This document shows, one piece after another, positions 46,640 through 57,877 of a stretch of 64,000 nt of DNA. The stretch is from contig NC_092875.1 of assembly GCF_028372415.1 (NCBI RefSeq), positions 228,507,136-228,571,135 of the forward strand, read 5' to 3'. The position numbers and the translations under genes are program-made. Origin of the DNA: Notamacropus eugenii. Its lineage: Eukaryota; Chordata; Mammalia; Diprotodontia; Macropodidae. A model generated the notes under the pieces. It saw nothing but the letters and a program-made list of their open reading frames with translations, made no database searches and was not told the origin of the DNA. The number at the start of each line of letters is the position of its first letter. Within the stretch, counting starts at the first letter, position 1.

Positions 46640-47434
46640 AGCAGTGGTGAAGACAGAAAAACACACACACACAAACACAGAGAAAAATGTCATTAATTTC
46701 TTACCAGTCACCAACAGAAGCAAACATTGTTTATTCAAATATGAAAGCATAATAATTTTTAGAAAAAAATAACATCTGTTAGAATAGAGATGATCACCAA
46801 AGGACTTTTTTCCCTTTCATGGTTGAATTTGAACCGCAAAGTTTCATTGTGACAAAGGATATTGAAAATTTAGATGCTTTTACAATACATATGAAGTTAA
46901 GTGTTAACTAAAAAATACTTTAATTTGGGCATACATACTCACCCCAAATAATTACTATTTTTACCCACCAATTTCTGGGAAATTCACATATTTCAATCTA
47001 GCACTGCTCAGTTTAGGGTTAAAGGTATGAGAGAGGGGAAAACAGAAACAGTCTTTTGTCACCAAAGTGACTAAATACTTTACTTTATGTTTTTATTTTG
47101 TATAGAAATGGGTTAATTTACACAGAAGCAGGACTTCCTGAGGCAAGAAAAAGCAACAAAACATAGCTTAACTAAGCAAGACTTTTATAATGTCTCTGGC
47201 TTTCAAAGTCACCAAAGCTGATTCTCAAAATCTCAGTGTCTTACAAATATCTTCTAATAAGTCATCTTTTAATTCTATTTACCACAAGTCAGAGATGATA
47301 TAATATCTCATGGCTAAAAGTGACACTTCAAAGAATATTACCAAATGAGAAATTGACATAAGTGACCTTAATTGACTTCTACTATGTGTAAGATGAATGG
47401 GTAATCTTTTATTTTTTCTTAGACTTATAAGACC
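46640..47434. other. Intronic sequence, nothing recognised
   Basis: Starts with the acceptor-side CAC/CAA-rich stretch of the cassette exon. Otherwise no exon, RNA or clear repeat. Confidence 0.45.
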
Positions 47435-47760
47435 ATAGAGTTGGATGGGACCTCAGCAGGTATCTAGTTCAATCTTTATCAAAAGCATCTGTCTCCTCTA
47501 AAATATCCTGGAAAATATCATTCAGCATTTCTTTGAACGTTTTATGTGATGGGAAATTTATTGCTTTGTCTATATAAGTTTGAACAGCTTTGCTAGGAAG
47601 GTCTTTCTTATATGTAGTTAAAATCACCCTCATTATATCTTCTAGTGAACAATGATCTTAGTAAAGTTTCCTGACATTAAGCAAAATAAACCTAAAACTA
47701 CTTTCATAAGAAAGTTTTTCTAATATTTTAAAGACTGTTCTTATACCTCTCCCTTCAAGT
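47435..47760 (-). mobile_element. CR1/L3-type LINE fragment
   Basis: 'catagagttggatgggacctcagcaggtatctagttcaatct', then 'tttgctaggaaggtctttcttatatg' and 'aaataaacctaaaactac'. Decayed. Confidence 0.5.
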
Positions 47761-47764
47761 CTAG

Positions 47765-47875
47765 TGGAAAGTCAGGACACCTGGTTTCAAATCCTAACAA
47801 ACACTAGCTTTTTGATAATGAACAGGTCACTTATGCTCTCTCAGCCAGTTTCCTCATTTACAAATTGAGATCATA
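47765..47875 (+). repeat. MIR-like SINE, left half (split by L1)
   Basis: 'ggacacctggtttcaaatcc', 'gaacaggtcacttatgctctc' and 'cagtttcctcatttacaaattgagatcata'. It resumes at 48789. Confidence 0.75.
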
Positions 47876-48788
47876 TGAAGAAATTAAAGCTATCTATAGT
47901 CAAATGAGTTCTAAATCACTCTTGATTAGAGAAATGTAAATCAAGACAACTCTGAGGTATCATATAACACCTATCAGATTAGCCAACATGACTAAACAGG
48001 AAAATGATAAATGTTGGAGAAGATGGGAGAAAATTGGAGCACTAATGCATTGTTGGTATAGTTGTGAATGGATCCGACCATTCTAGAAAGCAATTTGGAA
48101 CTAAGCACAAAGGGATATAAAACTGTGCATACCCTTTGATCCAACAATATCAATACTAGGTCTGTGTCCCAAAGAGATCATAAACACATGAATCTACATA
48201 TACAAAAATATTTATAGCAGTTCTTTTTGTGGTGCCAAAGAATTGGAAATTGAGGGGATGCCCATTAATTGAGGAATGGTGGAACAAGTTGTGGTATAGC
48301 AATGTAATGGAACACTATTGCTCCATAAGAAATGATGAGCAGGCAGACTTCAGAAAGTCTTATGTGAACTGATGCCAAGTGAAATGAGCAGAACCAGAAG
48401 AACCTTTTACACAGTAAAGTAATATTGTTTGATGATTAACTTTGATAGACTTATCTGTGCTTTGCAATTCAAGGATCTAAGACAGTTCCAAATGACTCAT
48501 GATGGAAAATGCTATCCACATCCAGAAAAAGAACTATGAAGATGAATGCATATTGAAGCACACTATTTGCTCTCCCCCTTTTTTTCCCTCTAACAGTTTC
48601 TCCCATTGGTTCTAATTCTTCTTTACAACACAACTAATGTGAAAATATGTTTAATATGAATGTATATGTAGAGCCGGTATCAGATTGCATGCCATCTTGG
48701 GGTGGGAGAGGGAAGGGATGGGGAGAAAATTTGGAACTCAAAATCTTATGTAAGTAAAATGGCAAAAACTAAAAATTAATTAAGTAAA
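47876..48788 (+). mobile_element. 5'-truncated L1 3' end inserted in a MIR
   Basis: L1 ORF2 C-terminus and 3' UTR in sense: 'ttgattagagaaatgtaaatcaagacaactctgaggtatcat', 'gatccaacaatatcaatactaggt', 'gatgagcaggcagacttcag' and the terminal 'ggaactcaaaatcttatg' plus A-rich tail. Near-perfect duplications (47862-47875 and 48789-48802, one mismatch) flank it. The interrupted MIR reads continuously across them. Confidence 0.9.
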
Positions 48789-48850
48789 AAATTGGGATCA
48801 TACCACTGGCATTCTCCTCTATCTTACAAAATTGTTTGAAGTCAAACCAC
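48789..48850 (+). repeat. MIR-like SINE, right half
   Basis: 'aaattgggatcataccactggcattctcctctatcttacaaaattgtt' continues the MIR interrupted at 47875. Confidence 0.7.
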
Positions 48851-49064
48851 TATTTTGTTTGTTTTGGGTCCAACTGGATATGAGATTTTGTAGGGAGCTC
48901 TTGCTGCAAAAGTTCCTTCTACATAAGGAAGAGGATATGTAACTTACAGTCTTAGAGAGTTCCACGGGAACCGAGGTAAGTGGTTTGCCCATGATTACTC
49001 AGCTAATACATGACAAGTCTTTCTGACTCCAGGGTTAGCCTTTAATCCACTACCCCTCTTAGAG
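48851..49064. other. Intronic spacer with a degraded SINE-like part
   Basis: 'gaggtaagtggtttgcccatgattactcagctaatacatg' (about 48973-49012) looks like reverse MIR/SINE. The rest is unassigned. Confidence 0.35.
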
Positions 49065-49325
49065 GCAGTACATGTGATGCAGTAGATAGAGTGCCAGTCC
49101 TAGAGTCAGAAAGAACTAAGTACAAATTTAATCTCATATATGTTACTATCTGTGTGACCTTGGGTAAGTCATTTAACTTCTGCTGCCTCTATTTCCTCAC
49201 ATGTAAAATTGGAATAAAAATAACACCCACCTCATGAGGTTATTTTGAGGATCAAATGAGATATTTATAAAGTGCTTAGCACAGTGCCAGGAACATAGTA
49301 ATCACTATACAAATGCTTGCTGTTT
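49065..49325 (+). repeat. tRNA-derived SINE
   Basis: 'gtgatgcagtagatagagtgccagtcctagagtcag', 'gtgtgaccttgggtaagtcatttaac', 'cacctcatgaggttattttgaggatcaaatgag' and 'agcacagtgccaggaacatag'. Confidence 0.8.
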
Positions 49326-49423
49326 TCTTCCTTCTTTCCACCCATATCATTTTCAATGCTAAAGATTTCTGGTTTCTTCATTAGGCCATATGATCACAGT
49401 GAGGAGGCATCATTTATTGCTAT

Positions 49424-50134
49424 CACAGCAAACCCCTCTTTTTAAAATTAATTAATTTATTTTTATTTTGCAACATTCACTTTGATAAGTTTTAGATTTT
49501 CTGCCCCTCCCTTTTCTCTCCCTCCCCAAGATGGCATGCAATCTGATATGGATTCTGCAATTAATTCCTATTAAACATATTTTCACATTAGTCATGCTGC
49601 ATAGAAGAGTTACAATAAATGGGAGAAATCATGAGAAAGAAAACAAAACAAAAAAGAAAATATTCTGCTTCCCTCTGCATTCAGACTCCATAGTACTTTC
49701 TCTGGATATAGATGACATTTTCCATCATGAGTTCTTTGGAATTGGTTTTTTTTTCTTTGTATCCCTGAGAAGAACTAAGTCTATCAAAATCAGTCATCGA
49801 ACACTGTGGCTGTTACTGTGTACAATGTTCTCCTAGCTCTGCTGACTTCACTCAGCATCAGTTCATCGAAGTCTTTCCAGGTTTTTCTGAAGTCAGTCTA
49901 TTCATCATTTCTCATAGCCAAATAGTCTTCCATTGCATTCATATACCACAACTTGCTCAGCCATTCCCCAATGGATGGGCACCCCCTCAATTTCCAGTTC
50001 TTGGCCACCACAAAGAGAGCTGCTATAAATATTTCGTACATGTGGGTCCTTTTCCTATTTTTATGATCTCTTTGGGATACAGCTCTAGAAGCGGTATGGC
50101 TGGATCAAAGGGTATGCCACAGCAAACCCCTCTT
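49424..50134 (-). mobile_element. 5'-truncated L1 with 17-bp target-site duplication
   Basis: CACAGCAAACCCCTCTT at 49424-49440 is repeated exactly at 50118-50134. Between them lies a 677-bp reverse-strand L1 3' end from its A-rich tail to the ORF2 C-terminus ('ttcagccattccccaatggatgggcaccccctcaatttcc'-type landmarks, 'ctggatcaaagggtatgcc'). The open frame at 49531-49836 is antisense to L1 and not a gene. Confidence 0.93.
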
Positions 50135-50309
50135 GAATCAGTTCCTTTCAAAGTTTCCTTTGCCAGGGATACTGGCAAAATGAATCCATCGTAGAGCAAG
50201 GACTGCAGAAGATATGATTCTGCCTCTAAGCCTCATGAGCTGTGAAAGAAAAGGCTATTGAAATGCTAGCAAGAAGGAAGGTTATTTTTGCTGGGCTATC
50301 ATCCCATGT

Positions 50310-50460
50310 CAGGGATACTATGGTGTAGAAGATGGAGAGATGGCCTTAGAACCAGGAAGGTCTGAGTTCATATCCCACCTGTGAAATATACTGGCTATGT
50401 AACCCTGGGGAAGTCACTTAGTCTCTCTAGAGACAACCCTCTAAAATGATAGATACATTT
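50310..50460 (+). repeat. MIR-like SINE
   Basis: 'tagaaccaggaaggtctgagttcatatccc', 'tgtaaccctggggaagtcacttagtctc' and 'ctctaaaatgatag'. Confidence 0.65.
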
Positions 50461-50559
50461 TGCAAAGAAGTTGCTACTGAACTGCATTGGTGGAGGGTGT
50501 TTCCTCACCCAGGAATTCTCTATGCCGTTGAAATCAGGGAACTAGTCTTTCCTTATGCC

Positions 50560-50725
50560 CACTTTGTATATATTTTATATTTACTTATCTCTACATATGT
50601 TGTTTTCTTTGAATAGAATATAAACTCCTTGAGGACAGGAGCTGCTTCATTTTTGTCTTTGCATTCTCAGCACTTAGCACAGTGCTTTGCACATAGCAGG
50701 TACTTAATAAATGCCTGTTGAACTG
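50560..50725 (+). mobile_element. L2 3' end
   Basis: 'gaatataaactccttgaggacaggagctg', 'cattctcagcacttagcacagtgctttgcacatagcaggtacttaataaatgcctgttgaa' is the L2 terminal sequence. Confidence 0.85.
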
Positions 50726-50727
50726 GT

Positions 50728-50960
50728 TAACTAGCATTTATTAAGTGCCTGCTGTGTACACAGCACTGTGCTAAGCCTTGGAGAAACAAAGAAAAGCAAC
50801 AACATGTGGCCTGCAGGGATCTGGTTCTATTTACATTTGACACCATTGTCTTCTATTCCCTTTTTATTTTACAATTTATTTAGTCATTCCCCGATCAAAG
50901 GGCATTTGTCAAGCAGCCATTTCAAACATACCACATTACATAAGAGACAGATAAAAGGAC
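50728..50960 (+). repeat. Old dispersed repeat ('actgtgctaagc' family)
   Basis: 'agcatttattaagtgcctgctgtgtacacagcactgtgctaagc' is a good copy of the repeat also at 1, 51630, 52720 and 54925. The later part is less certain. Confidence 0.5.
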
Positions 50961-51044
50961 AGAACACAAACAGGGACAGCTGGTAAAAGTAAAGATTTAG
51001 AGCAGAAATGGACCTCAGAGATCATCTAATATCAGAGGTGGGGT

Positions 51045-51118
51045 AAACTTGTGGCCTCGAGGGCACATGTGACCCTCTAGGTCCTCAAGTGTGGCCCTTT
51101 GACTGTGGCCTTAAGGAA
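51045..51118. mobile_element. hAT-like MITE fragment
   Basis: 'gtaaacttgtggcctcgagggcacatgtgaccctctaggtcctcaagtgtggccctttgactg' resembles one end of a small DNA transposon. It has landed in a MIR-like SINE (51000-51044 and 51125-51290). Confidence 0.45.
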
Positions 51119-51629
51119 ACAGGTTACCTTACCCCTGATTCCAATTCCTTCCTTCTATAGATGAAGAAAATAATCCCCAGTTAGTTGTTAAGATTTATTC
51201 AAAGTCACATAGGTAAGTACCAGAGTGGGAATATAAAACCAGGTCAAATCCAATGCTCTTTCTACAGGGTTAAGCCCTCTGTAGAGCACTGTCTCTTTCT
51301 CTCTCATTTACTTACTTTTACCAAGGACTTCGACAAAGTTGAGATAACCACTGTGTGTACAAAGCATCTGTTGGCTTCTGTTTCTCCCCCACAGGAACAG
51401 TAGAGGAGAGTCAAAATTAAGAAAGCCTATCCTTGATTATTTGCTTCAAAAATGGGAGTCAGACCCCAGAAGGCAAAGGAGAGGAACTGAAGAGCCTCTG
51501 GTACTTAACAGTGTGCTACCATCACCTCCTATAATCAAAAGAGGCTCTCAAGGAGCCGTACTCTCCTTTCAGCTGTTTAGGCCCTTACTTTGCTAGGTAC
51601 AGATCTAGGTCTCTGAATCACCATATAAC

Positions 51630-51735
51630 AGGTTAGGTCAATTGAATTCCAAGCACTTATAAGTGCTCACCAAGTGCAAAGCACTGTGCTAGCTACAAGA
51701 GAGAGATATAAAGTAATAACAAAATAGTTCTTGCT
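51630..51735 (+). repeat. Old dispersed repeat ('actgtgctaagc' family)
   Basis: 'cttataagtgctcaccaagtgcaaagcactgtgctagctac' and 'gttcttgctcttcag'. Confidence 0.45.
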
Positions 51736-52088
51736 CTTCAGAAACTTAGAAGGAGAAGACTTAGGGGAGAGGGTTGGAGGAAGGGATATGACAGCTGTCT
51801 TCAAGTATTTTAAGGGCTGTCATGTGGAAAAGGGGGTAAACCTGATCCACTTGAGCGTAGGGGGCAGAACCAGGGTGAAAGAAGCAGGAGACCCATTCAG
51901 ATCTAATGTTACACTTAAAAAAAAAAAATTAACAATTAGAGTTATCTAAAAGTGCGCTAGGAGACAGTGAGTTCCTCTCCTAAATGACTGCTTTCTGAGT
52001 ACACTATAGAGAAGATTCTTGTGTTCAGGTATGAACTAGCCTCTGAAGTCCTTTTCAACTGAGATTCTAAGATTGTGTTTCAATTGAG
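51736..52088 (+). mobile_element. CR1/L3-type LINE 3' end
   Basis: Forward strand: 'ggagaagacttaggggagag', 'atgacagctgtcttcaagtattttaagggctgtcatgtgg', 'cttgtgttcaggtatgaactagcctctgaagtccttttcaactgagattctaag'. These are the end of the CR1/L3 coding region and its 3' end. Confidence 0.65.
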
Positions 52089-52719
52089 TCACTTTCCTTT
52101 TCCTGCTACAACTTCCCAGAGTGACGTGCCACCCTAATCCCCTGCAGGGAATATTGGAAAATATCCCATGGGGAGTGAGTCTTTTCATTGCCTTTTTTTA
52201 AATCAACTATTGTAATATTTGGCAGACCTCCTTCTGTCATGACTAAAAAAAAGTATACCTATGGTTTCCAAGGACTGAAATAAAACTGATAGACTTTGGT
52301 GTTCTTTCCAATTCTCAAACTTCATGATTTTTGTGAATGAAAGTCAGAGGTGAAAAACATGGAGTCAAATTTGAGAAAGTATGTTATATGCATTGGGTAA
52401 ATACCCAATGGTAAAACAGAGGCAAATACCTATATCTCTGGGAGACCACAGGTAATAAACTCATAGAATAAGAAGGAATGAAAGGATTGTGACCTACAGC
52501 AATGTAGGAAATACTGACGCAGATCCGATGAAGAATACATTCTATCCTTACCTCTGAATGGGTGTAAGGTACAGTCCAGGTAAGTCAATTAGTGTTCACG
52601 AGTCTTGGAATACTTGTATTTCAAAGAATCTTAAATTTAGGTTATTTATCAATGTAACATTTGGAAAGTGTGCACAATACATATAGACACCCAACACACA
52701 CATACAATACTGCTTATAT
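52089..52719. other. Intronic sequence, nothing recognised
   Basis: No exon or clear repeat. Confidence 0.4.
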
Positions 52720-52960
52720 GCTTCAAGAGGTGGCAGTCAGTCAGTGAATATTCATCAAGTGCCACACACTGCTGAGTGTTCAGATATCAAGAAAGGTAAA
52801 AGACAATCCTTGTTCTCAAGAAACTCCCATTTGAATAGGGAAGTCAATATGTAAACAACTAGGTACAAACAATCTACATACAGGATAAACTGAGAATAAT
52901 CAACAAAGGGAAAACATTAGAATTAAGAGGGAACAGGAATATAGTGTTGAGTGGGAAATG
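52720..52960 (+). repeat. Old dispersed repeat ('actgtgctaagc' family), longest copy
   Basis: 'catcaagtgccacacactgctgagtg', 'acaatccttgttctcaagaaactcccat' and 'caactaggtacaaacaatctacatacaggataaactgag' give the fuller extent of this repeat. Confidence 0.5.
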
Positions 52961-53269
52961 GTTTAGTGTGACAGAAATTTGAAATTTCAATTTTGTGTCT
53001 GATTCTGGCCCATTCTTCATCACCGGCATAAAATCATGGAGGGAGGAAAAGATGCTGTTACCTAGAAAACCTCTGCTGAAATGAACTCATGAAATCAGAA
53101 CCTTCCTTCCCAAGGTGCAAGTTTTACAGGCTCCTTCAACCACTCATTTCAGCAGTTCATAGCTATCAGGTCATTTTTCCTAAATCCTAAATTCCTCATG
53201 TATAACTTTTAGATCTTATGTCACACAGCTAATTCATGACAGTCAGGACTAGAATTACTTCCCGCATAG

Positions 53270-53645
53270 TCTTTTTAAGGCAGCGTGATGGAATGGAAAA
53301 CGTTTAATTTGGAATCAAGGGACCTGGGATGTACAACCTTGAGTAAGTCACATATATTTCTAAGCCTTTAACTTCCTCATATGTAAAAGGACTGAGCTGG
53401 ACTTGATGACCTTCAATGCCCCTTCTAACTTTAATCTATGATCTTATGATCCCATTCACAGAATCACAGAGTAGGAGGGAATCTTGTAGATTATTTAATT
53501 CAAAATTCACATTTTACAGATGAAGATAAAGTGAAGATGAAGATGAGATAAAAATGATAAAGATGAAAATGAGAAAAGTGAACTACTCAGAGTCATGCAG
53601 CTAATTCTCAGCTGTCATGACCAGAAACCATGTTTCCTGATTCCT
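53270..53645. repeat. Two MIR-like SINEs, opposite orientation
   Basis: A forward MIR at about 53275-53458 ('gggacctgggatgtacaaccttgagtaagtcac', 'ctgagctggacttgatgacc') abuts a reverse one at 53460-53645 ('cacagagtaggagggaatcttgtag', 'actcagagtcatgcagctaattc'). The reverse copy holds an internal GATGAAGAT-type expansion (53520-53578). Confidence 0.6.
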
Positions 53646-53654
53646 AATGCAGGT

Positions 53655-54130
53655 TTGGTCAGCAAGTTCAAACAGTTTGTACTTGACTAGGAATCCCTTA
53701 ATAACAAGCCCAGCAAATGGTCATCAGACTTCTATTTAAAGACCTCTAGTGCTGGGGAACTCACTCTTGCTTCAGGATAGCTCTAATGGTTAGGAAATCT
53801 TTCTTCACATTGAGCCAAAGTGTTCTTCTATAACTCCCTCCTCTATCTTCTAGTTCTGTCTGTATTCTGGGGCCAAGCACATCAAGCCTAATCCCTCTTT
53901 CATGGGAAGGTCCTTTATATCCTTGAAAAGCTAAATTTCCCCAAGACTCATCTCTTATCTCATATAAACATCCCCACTTCCTTTGATCAATTCATGTACC
54001 ATATAGCAATGGTTTCTAGTCTAATCACTATCCCAGTTGCCCTCCTCTAGATACACTCCAGTTTTCAATGCCTTCCCCAAAATGAATCATCCAGAATAGA
54101 AAACCATATTCCAAACTGGATATGAACATG
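53655..54130 (-). mobile_element. CR1/L3-type LINE fragment
   Basis: 'tagtgctggggaactcactcttgc', 'ttaggaaatctttcttcacattgagc', 'ctggggccaagcacatcaagcctaatccctc', 'agttgccctcctctagatacactccag' and 'ccatattccaaactggatatgaac' appear in the order expected of CR1/L3 minus strand. Confidence 0.7.
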
Positions 54131-54924
54131 TTGCCTTAAGTCAAAGATGACTTTGGTATCCATTTTTGCCAGTTCAAAACCTGTCATGAAAGATTTGTTG
54201 GGTCTTTTCTCTAGCTTTTCAGGTGAGGTTTACAATCCGTTAGTCCTTAATAGATTTATACGTGCTTCTATACAAAGGAGGCTCTCAGCTTCCTCATTGT
54301 ATGTGCAATGAATTTGGCAGCAGAAGTAGCAGACTAACTCTTCACACCTTTAAACTCTGCTTTGGAGTCTTTCATCAGGCCAATTCACCACCAATGCTTC
54401 TTTATAGAATTGTCGTAGGCATGCCCCACCTCCTATCCCAAGATGCAGTACAAACTTTATGCATTCTTTCCTACAGCGTTTAGATGTTTCAGCTTCTTCG
54501 TGTGCCAAATATTGCTGATAATTTTTGAAAGAAAAATAGGAACTGATTAAGTATTGGTATTAATTCAAAAAGCAATGCTTCTAGAGTTATCATATGACAG
54601 ATTTTTATCTCAACAATGGAAAACTGTAACGTTCTTGGCCAATGCTTGCATTGTTATGTGTCATAATCAGATGAAAACTGAGAAATAAAAATAAAATAAT
54701 ACTAAAAAGGAGTTCATGGATTTGTTGTGGAGAATGGTAGCAAATGATGGCAAACTGTTCTGCAAATACACAGATCTACAAACATCCTCTCAATATAAAT
54801 TAACTTCCTTCCCTGTAGTAATATCAATAGCAATTTCATGCTTAAAAAATTTCTTGCTTAAGATGCCTGGCTTAAACCTTTCTAAATTATAAAATAATTC
54901 AGAAAAAGCAAGAGGCCTAGCTTT
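54131..54924. other. Intronic sequence, nothing recognised
   Basis: No exon, RNA gene or clear repeat. Confidence 0.4.
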
Positions 54925-55085
54925 TACAAATCAATGATAAAGTACGTACTATGTGTCAGGTATTGTACTAAGCCCTGGGGATACAAATACAAGGAAGCAA
55001 GATAGTCCCTTGCGTTCAAGGAACTCACAGTGTAATAGGGAAAGACAGCACATGAAGAAGTACTGCAAAGTGGACTTAGGAAGGC
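54925..55085 (+). repeat. Old dispersed repeat ('actgtgctaagc' family)
   Basis: 'gtactatgtgtcaggtattgtactaagccctggggatacaaatacaaggaagcaagatagtcccttgcgttcaaggaactcacagtgtaa' is the best preserved start of this family here. Confidence 0.6.
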
Positions 55086-55099
55086 ATTATGTATTACTC

Positions 55100-55320
55100 T
55101 GCGGTGACATAGTAGATATCATGATACCTGACATATTTACAGCAATTTATGGATTACAAAGTGATCAGTGTATGATCTTCAAAACAATCTTATGTAGTAG
55201 ATACTGGAGGTATTCTTATATTTATTTCTACAGATGAAAAAACTAAGTCATATGAAAACCAAGTGACTTATTCAAGGTCACATCACTAGTAAACAGCAGA
55301 ATTGAGCTTCACACCTGGGT
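55100..55320 (-). repeat. THER/MIR-type SINE
   Basis: 'gattacaaagtgatcagtgta', 'cagatgaaaaaactaagtcatatg', 'gtgacttattcaaggtcacatcactagt' and 'cacacctgggtcttctg' in reverse order. Confidence 0.65.
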
Positions 55321-55369
55321 CTTCTGTTTCTGATGTTTAAAGACATAAAGTGTTCCCATCCATAAAATA

Positions 55370-55510
55370 TTATTATGCATGAAATTAATCTTCCAGACTC
55401 CTATAAAACAGTGTTGTCTGAAACTCCATCCCTTCATCTGTAAAATGATGAGGCTGGATTCAATGACATCTAAGGTCCCTTTTATCTCTAAATCTGTGAT
55501 CCTATGTTTA
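55370..55510 (+). repeat. MIR-like fragment
   Basis: 'cttcatctgtaaaatgatgaggctggattcaatgac' and 'ctctaaatctgtgatcctatg'. Confidence 0.6.
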
Positions 55511-55827
55511 GTATTTTTGACCATTATTTTCCTAGCTGAAGTACCAACATTTAAAGGTATCATCATATTTCACATAGAAAATATTCTCCACTTCATTAAA
55601 AGTACAAAATGTTTTCTCTCCGTTAAACTCCTGTTATTTTTTTTTTCAAAATTTCCATTTATTACAGCTCTGTTAACACCAGATTAAAAACTTGGTTTCT
55701 CATCTTATCCTCAGTCCAACTGGTTAGCTGCTAGTTTGGTATCTACCAATGAGAGTTCATTTACTCAGCAACAAATATTAAGCACTTTGGGCAGAGTATA
55801 GTTCTAGGTGATGAGAGTGACATAAAG

Positions 55828-55839
55828 AAAAAAATTAAG
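55828..55839. repeat. Left target-site duplication of second HAL1
   Basis: AAAAAAATTAAG, repeated at 58714-58725. Part of the match is a run of A, so the informative portion is short. Confidence 0.7.
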
Positions 55840-56593
55840 GGATGGAGCCAAGATGGCAGAGTAGAAAGACACACGTATGCTGGCTCTCCCCACGCAGCCC
55901 ATAAAATACCTGTAGAGCAGGACTCTCAACAAATTTTGGAGCAGCGGAAGTGGAGAACAACAGAGTGGAGGAGATTTCCAGCCCAGGGCAACCTGAAAGG
56001 CCCATGGGAAACGTCTGTTGCAGCAGACTCAGAGCAGAGCCCAGCCCAGCCTTGGCCACGGGGGGTGGAATCTCCAGTCGCAGATCCCTCAACCCACAGG
56101 CGCCAAAGGTCAGTGACAGGGTTTTTTTAGCTGGCCAGGAAGGGAGAAGGGCCTTCCCATAGCTCTGGCCTAAGGCAGTGGCTGTAGAGGCCACATCAGG
56201 CAGGTGGTAGCAGTTCCCACAGCAGCCCCTACAGCAGCCCACATCCATTACTGGATCATAAAAACCCTGGGGGCATTGATGAGCTGATTATTACTTCAGA
56301 CCTGTGTAGAGGCTCTAAGGGAGCTGATCTTTATCTCACACTGAATGGTGGCCCTGCCCATCCAGCTTATCTGAATCTCAGCCCCTAGTACTGGCTTGGT
56401 GGAACTGGAGGCCAGGTGGCTGTGGAGAGGAAACTCTGCTAAGATTCTGTGCACAAAAATCTCTTCCTGCTCCCAGACCAGACCAGTGTACACACTTGAT
56501 TGTGCCACTTTGGAGGAACTGAGGTCTTAGAGATCCCCAGAGTATACCCTACTCTTGACAAAGGACCCCAAAGTCAAGTAACTGGTTGGAAAA

Positions 56594-57695
56594 GTGCCCA
56601 AAAAAGGGGAAAAAAAAGACTATAAAGGTTACTTTCTTGGTGAACAGATATCTTCTGCCATCCTTTCAGTTGAGGAAGAACAATGCTTACCATCAGGGAA
56701 AGACATAAAAGTCAAGGCTTCTGTATCCCAAACATCCAAAATAAATATTCAATGGTCTCAGGCCATGGAAAAGTTCAAAAAGGATTTTGAAAATCAAGTT
56801 AGAGAGGTGGAGGAAAAATTGGGAAGAGAAATGAGAGATGCAAGAAAAGCATGAAAAGTAGGTCAACACCTTGCTAAAGGAGACCCCAAAAATGCTGAAG
56901 AAAATAATAGCTTGAAAAATAGGCTAACTCAATTGGCAAAAGAGGTTCAAAAAGTTAATGAGGAGAAGAATGCTTTAAAAAGCAGAATTAGCCAAATGGA
57001 AAAGGAGGTTCAAAAGCTCACTGAAGAAAATAGTTCTTTCAAAATTAGAATGGAACAGATGGAGGTTAATGACTTTATGAGAAACCAAGAAATCACAAAA
57101 CAAAACCAAAAGAATGAAAAAATGGAAGATAATGTGAAATATCTCATTGGAAAAATAACCTGGAAAATAGATCCAGGAGAGACAATTTAAAAATTATGGG
57201 ACTACCTGAAAGCATGATCCACAAAAGAGCCTAGACATCATCTTTCATGAAATTATCAAGGAAAACTGCCCTGATATTCTACAACCAGAGGGCAAAATAA
57301 ATATTGAAAGAATCCACCAATCACCTCCTGAAAGAGATCCAAAAAAAGAAACTCCTAGGAACATTGTAGCCAAATTCCAGAGTTACCAGGTCAAGGAGAA
57401 AATATTGCAAGCAGCTAGAAAGAAGCAATTCAAGTATTGTGGAAATACAATCAGGATAACACAAGATCTAGCAGCTTCTACATTAAGGGATAGAAGGGTG
57501 TGGAATATGATATTCCAGAAGTCAAAGGAACCAGGACTAAAACCAAGAATCACCTACCCAGGAAAACTAAGTATAATACGTCAGGGGGGAAAATGGTCTT
57601 TCAATGAGATAGAGGACTTTCAAGCATTCTTGATGAAAAGACCAGAGCTGAAGAGAAAATCTGACTTTCAAACACAAGAATCAAGAGAAGCATGA
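56594..57695 (+). pseudogene. Broken HAL1 ORF1 (L1 ORF1p-like)
   Basis: Begins at a GTG (56594) where the better copy has ATG. The reading runs through a coiled coil, with a stop at 56852-56854 and a frame change before the next open part (56912-57190). A further break follows at 57190, then the C-terminal domain at 57405-57695 ('KKQFKYCGNTIRITQDLAASTLRDRR' onward to 'RPELKRKSDFQTQ'). At least three lesions. Where the 16.9-kb copy has its stop, this copy has arginine. Confidence 0.85.
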
Positions 57696-57820
57696 AAAGG
57701 TAAACCGCAAAGAAAAATCATAAGGGACTTACTGAAGTTGAACTGTTTACATTCCTACATGGAAAGACAATATTTGTAACTCTTGAAATTTTGAATATCT
57801 GGGTAGTTGGTGGGATTACA

Positions 57821-57829
57821 TACACACAC

Positions 57830-57875
<46 letters not shown>
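57821..57875. repeat. (CA)n microsatellite in the HAL1 3' UTR
   Basis: CACACA runs interrupted by CATA. Confidence 0.9.
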
Positions 57876-57877
<2 letters not shown>

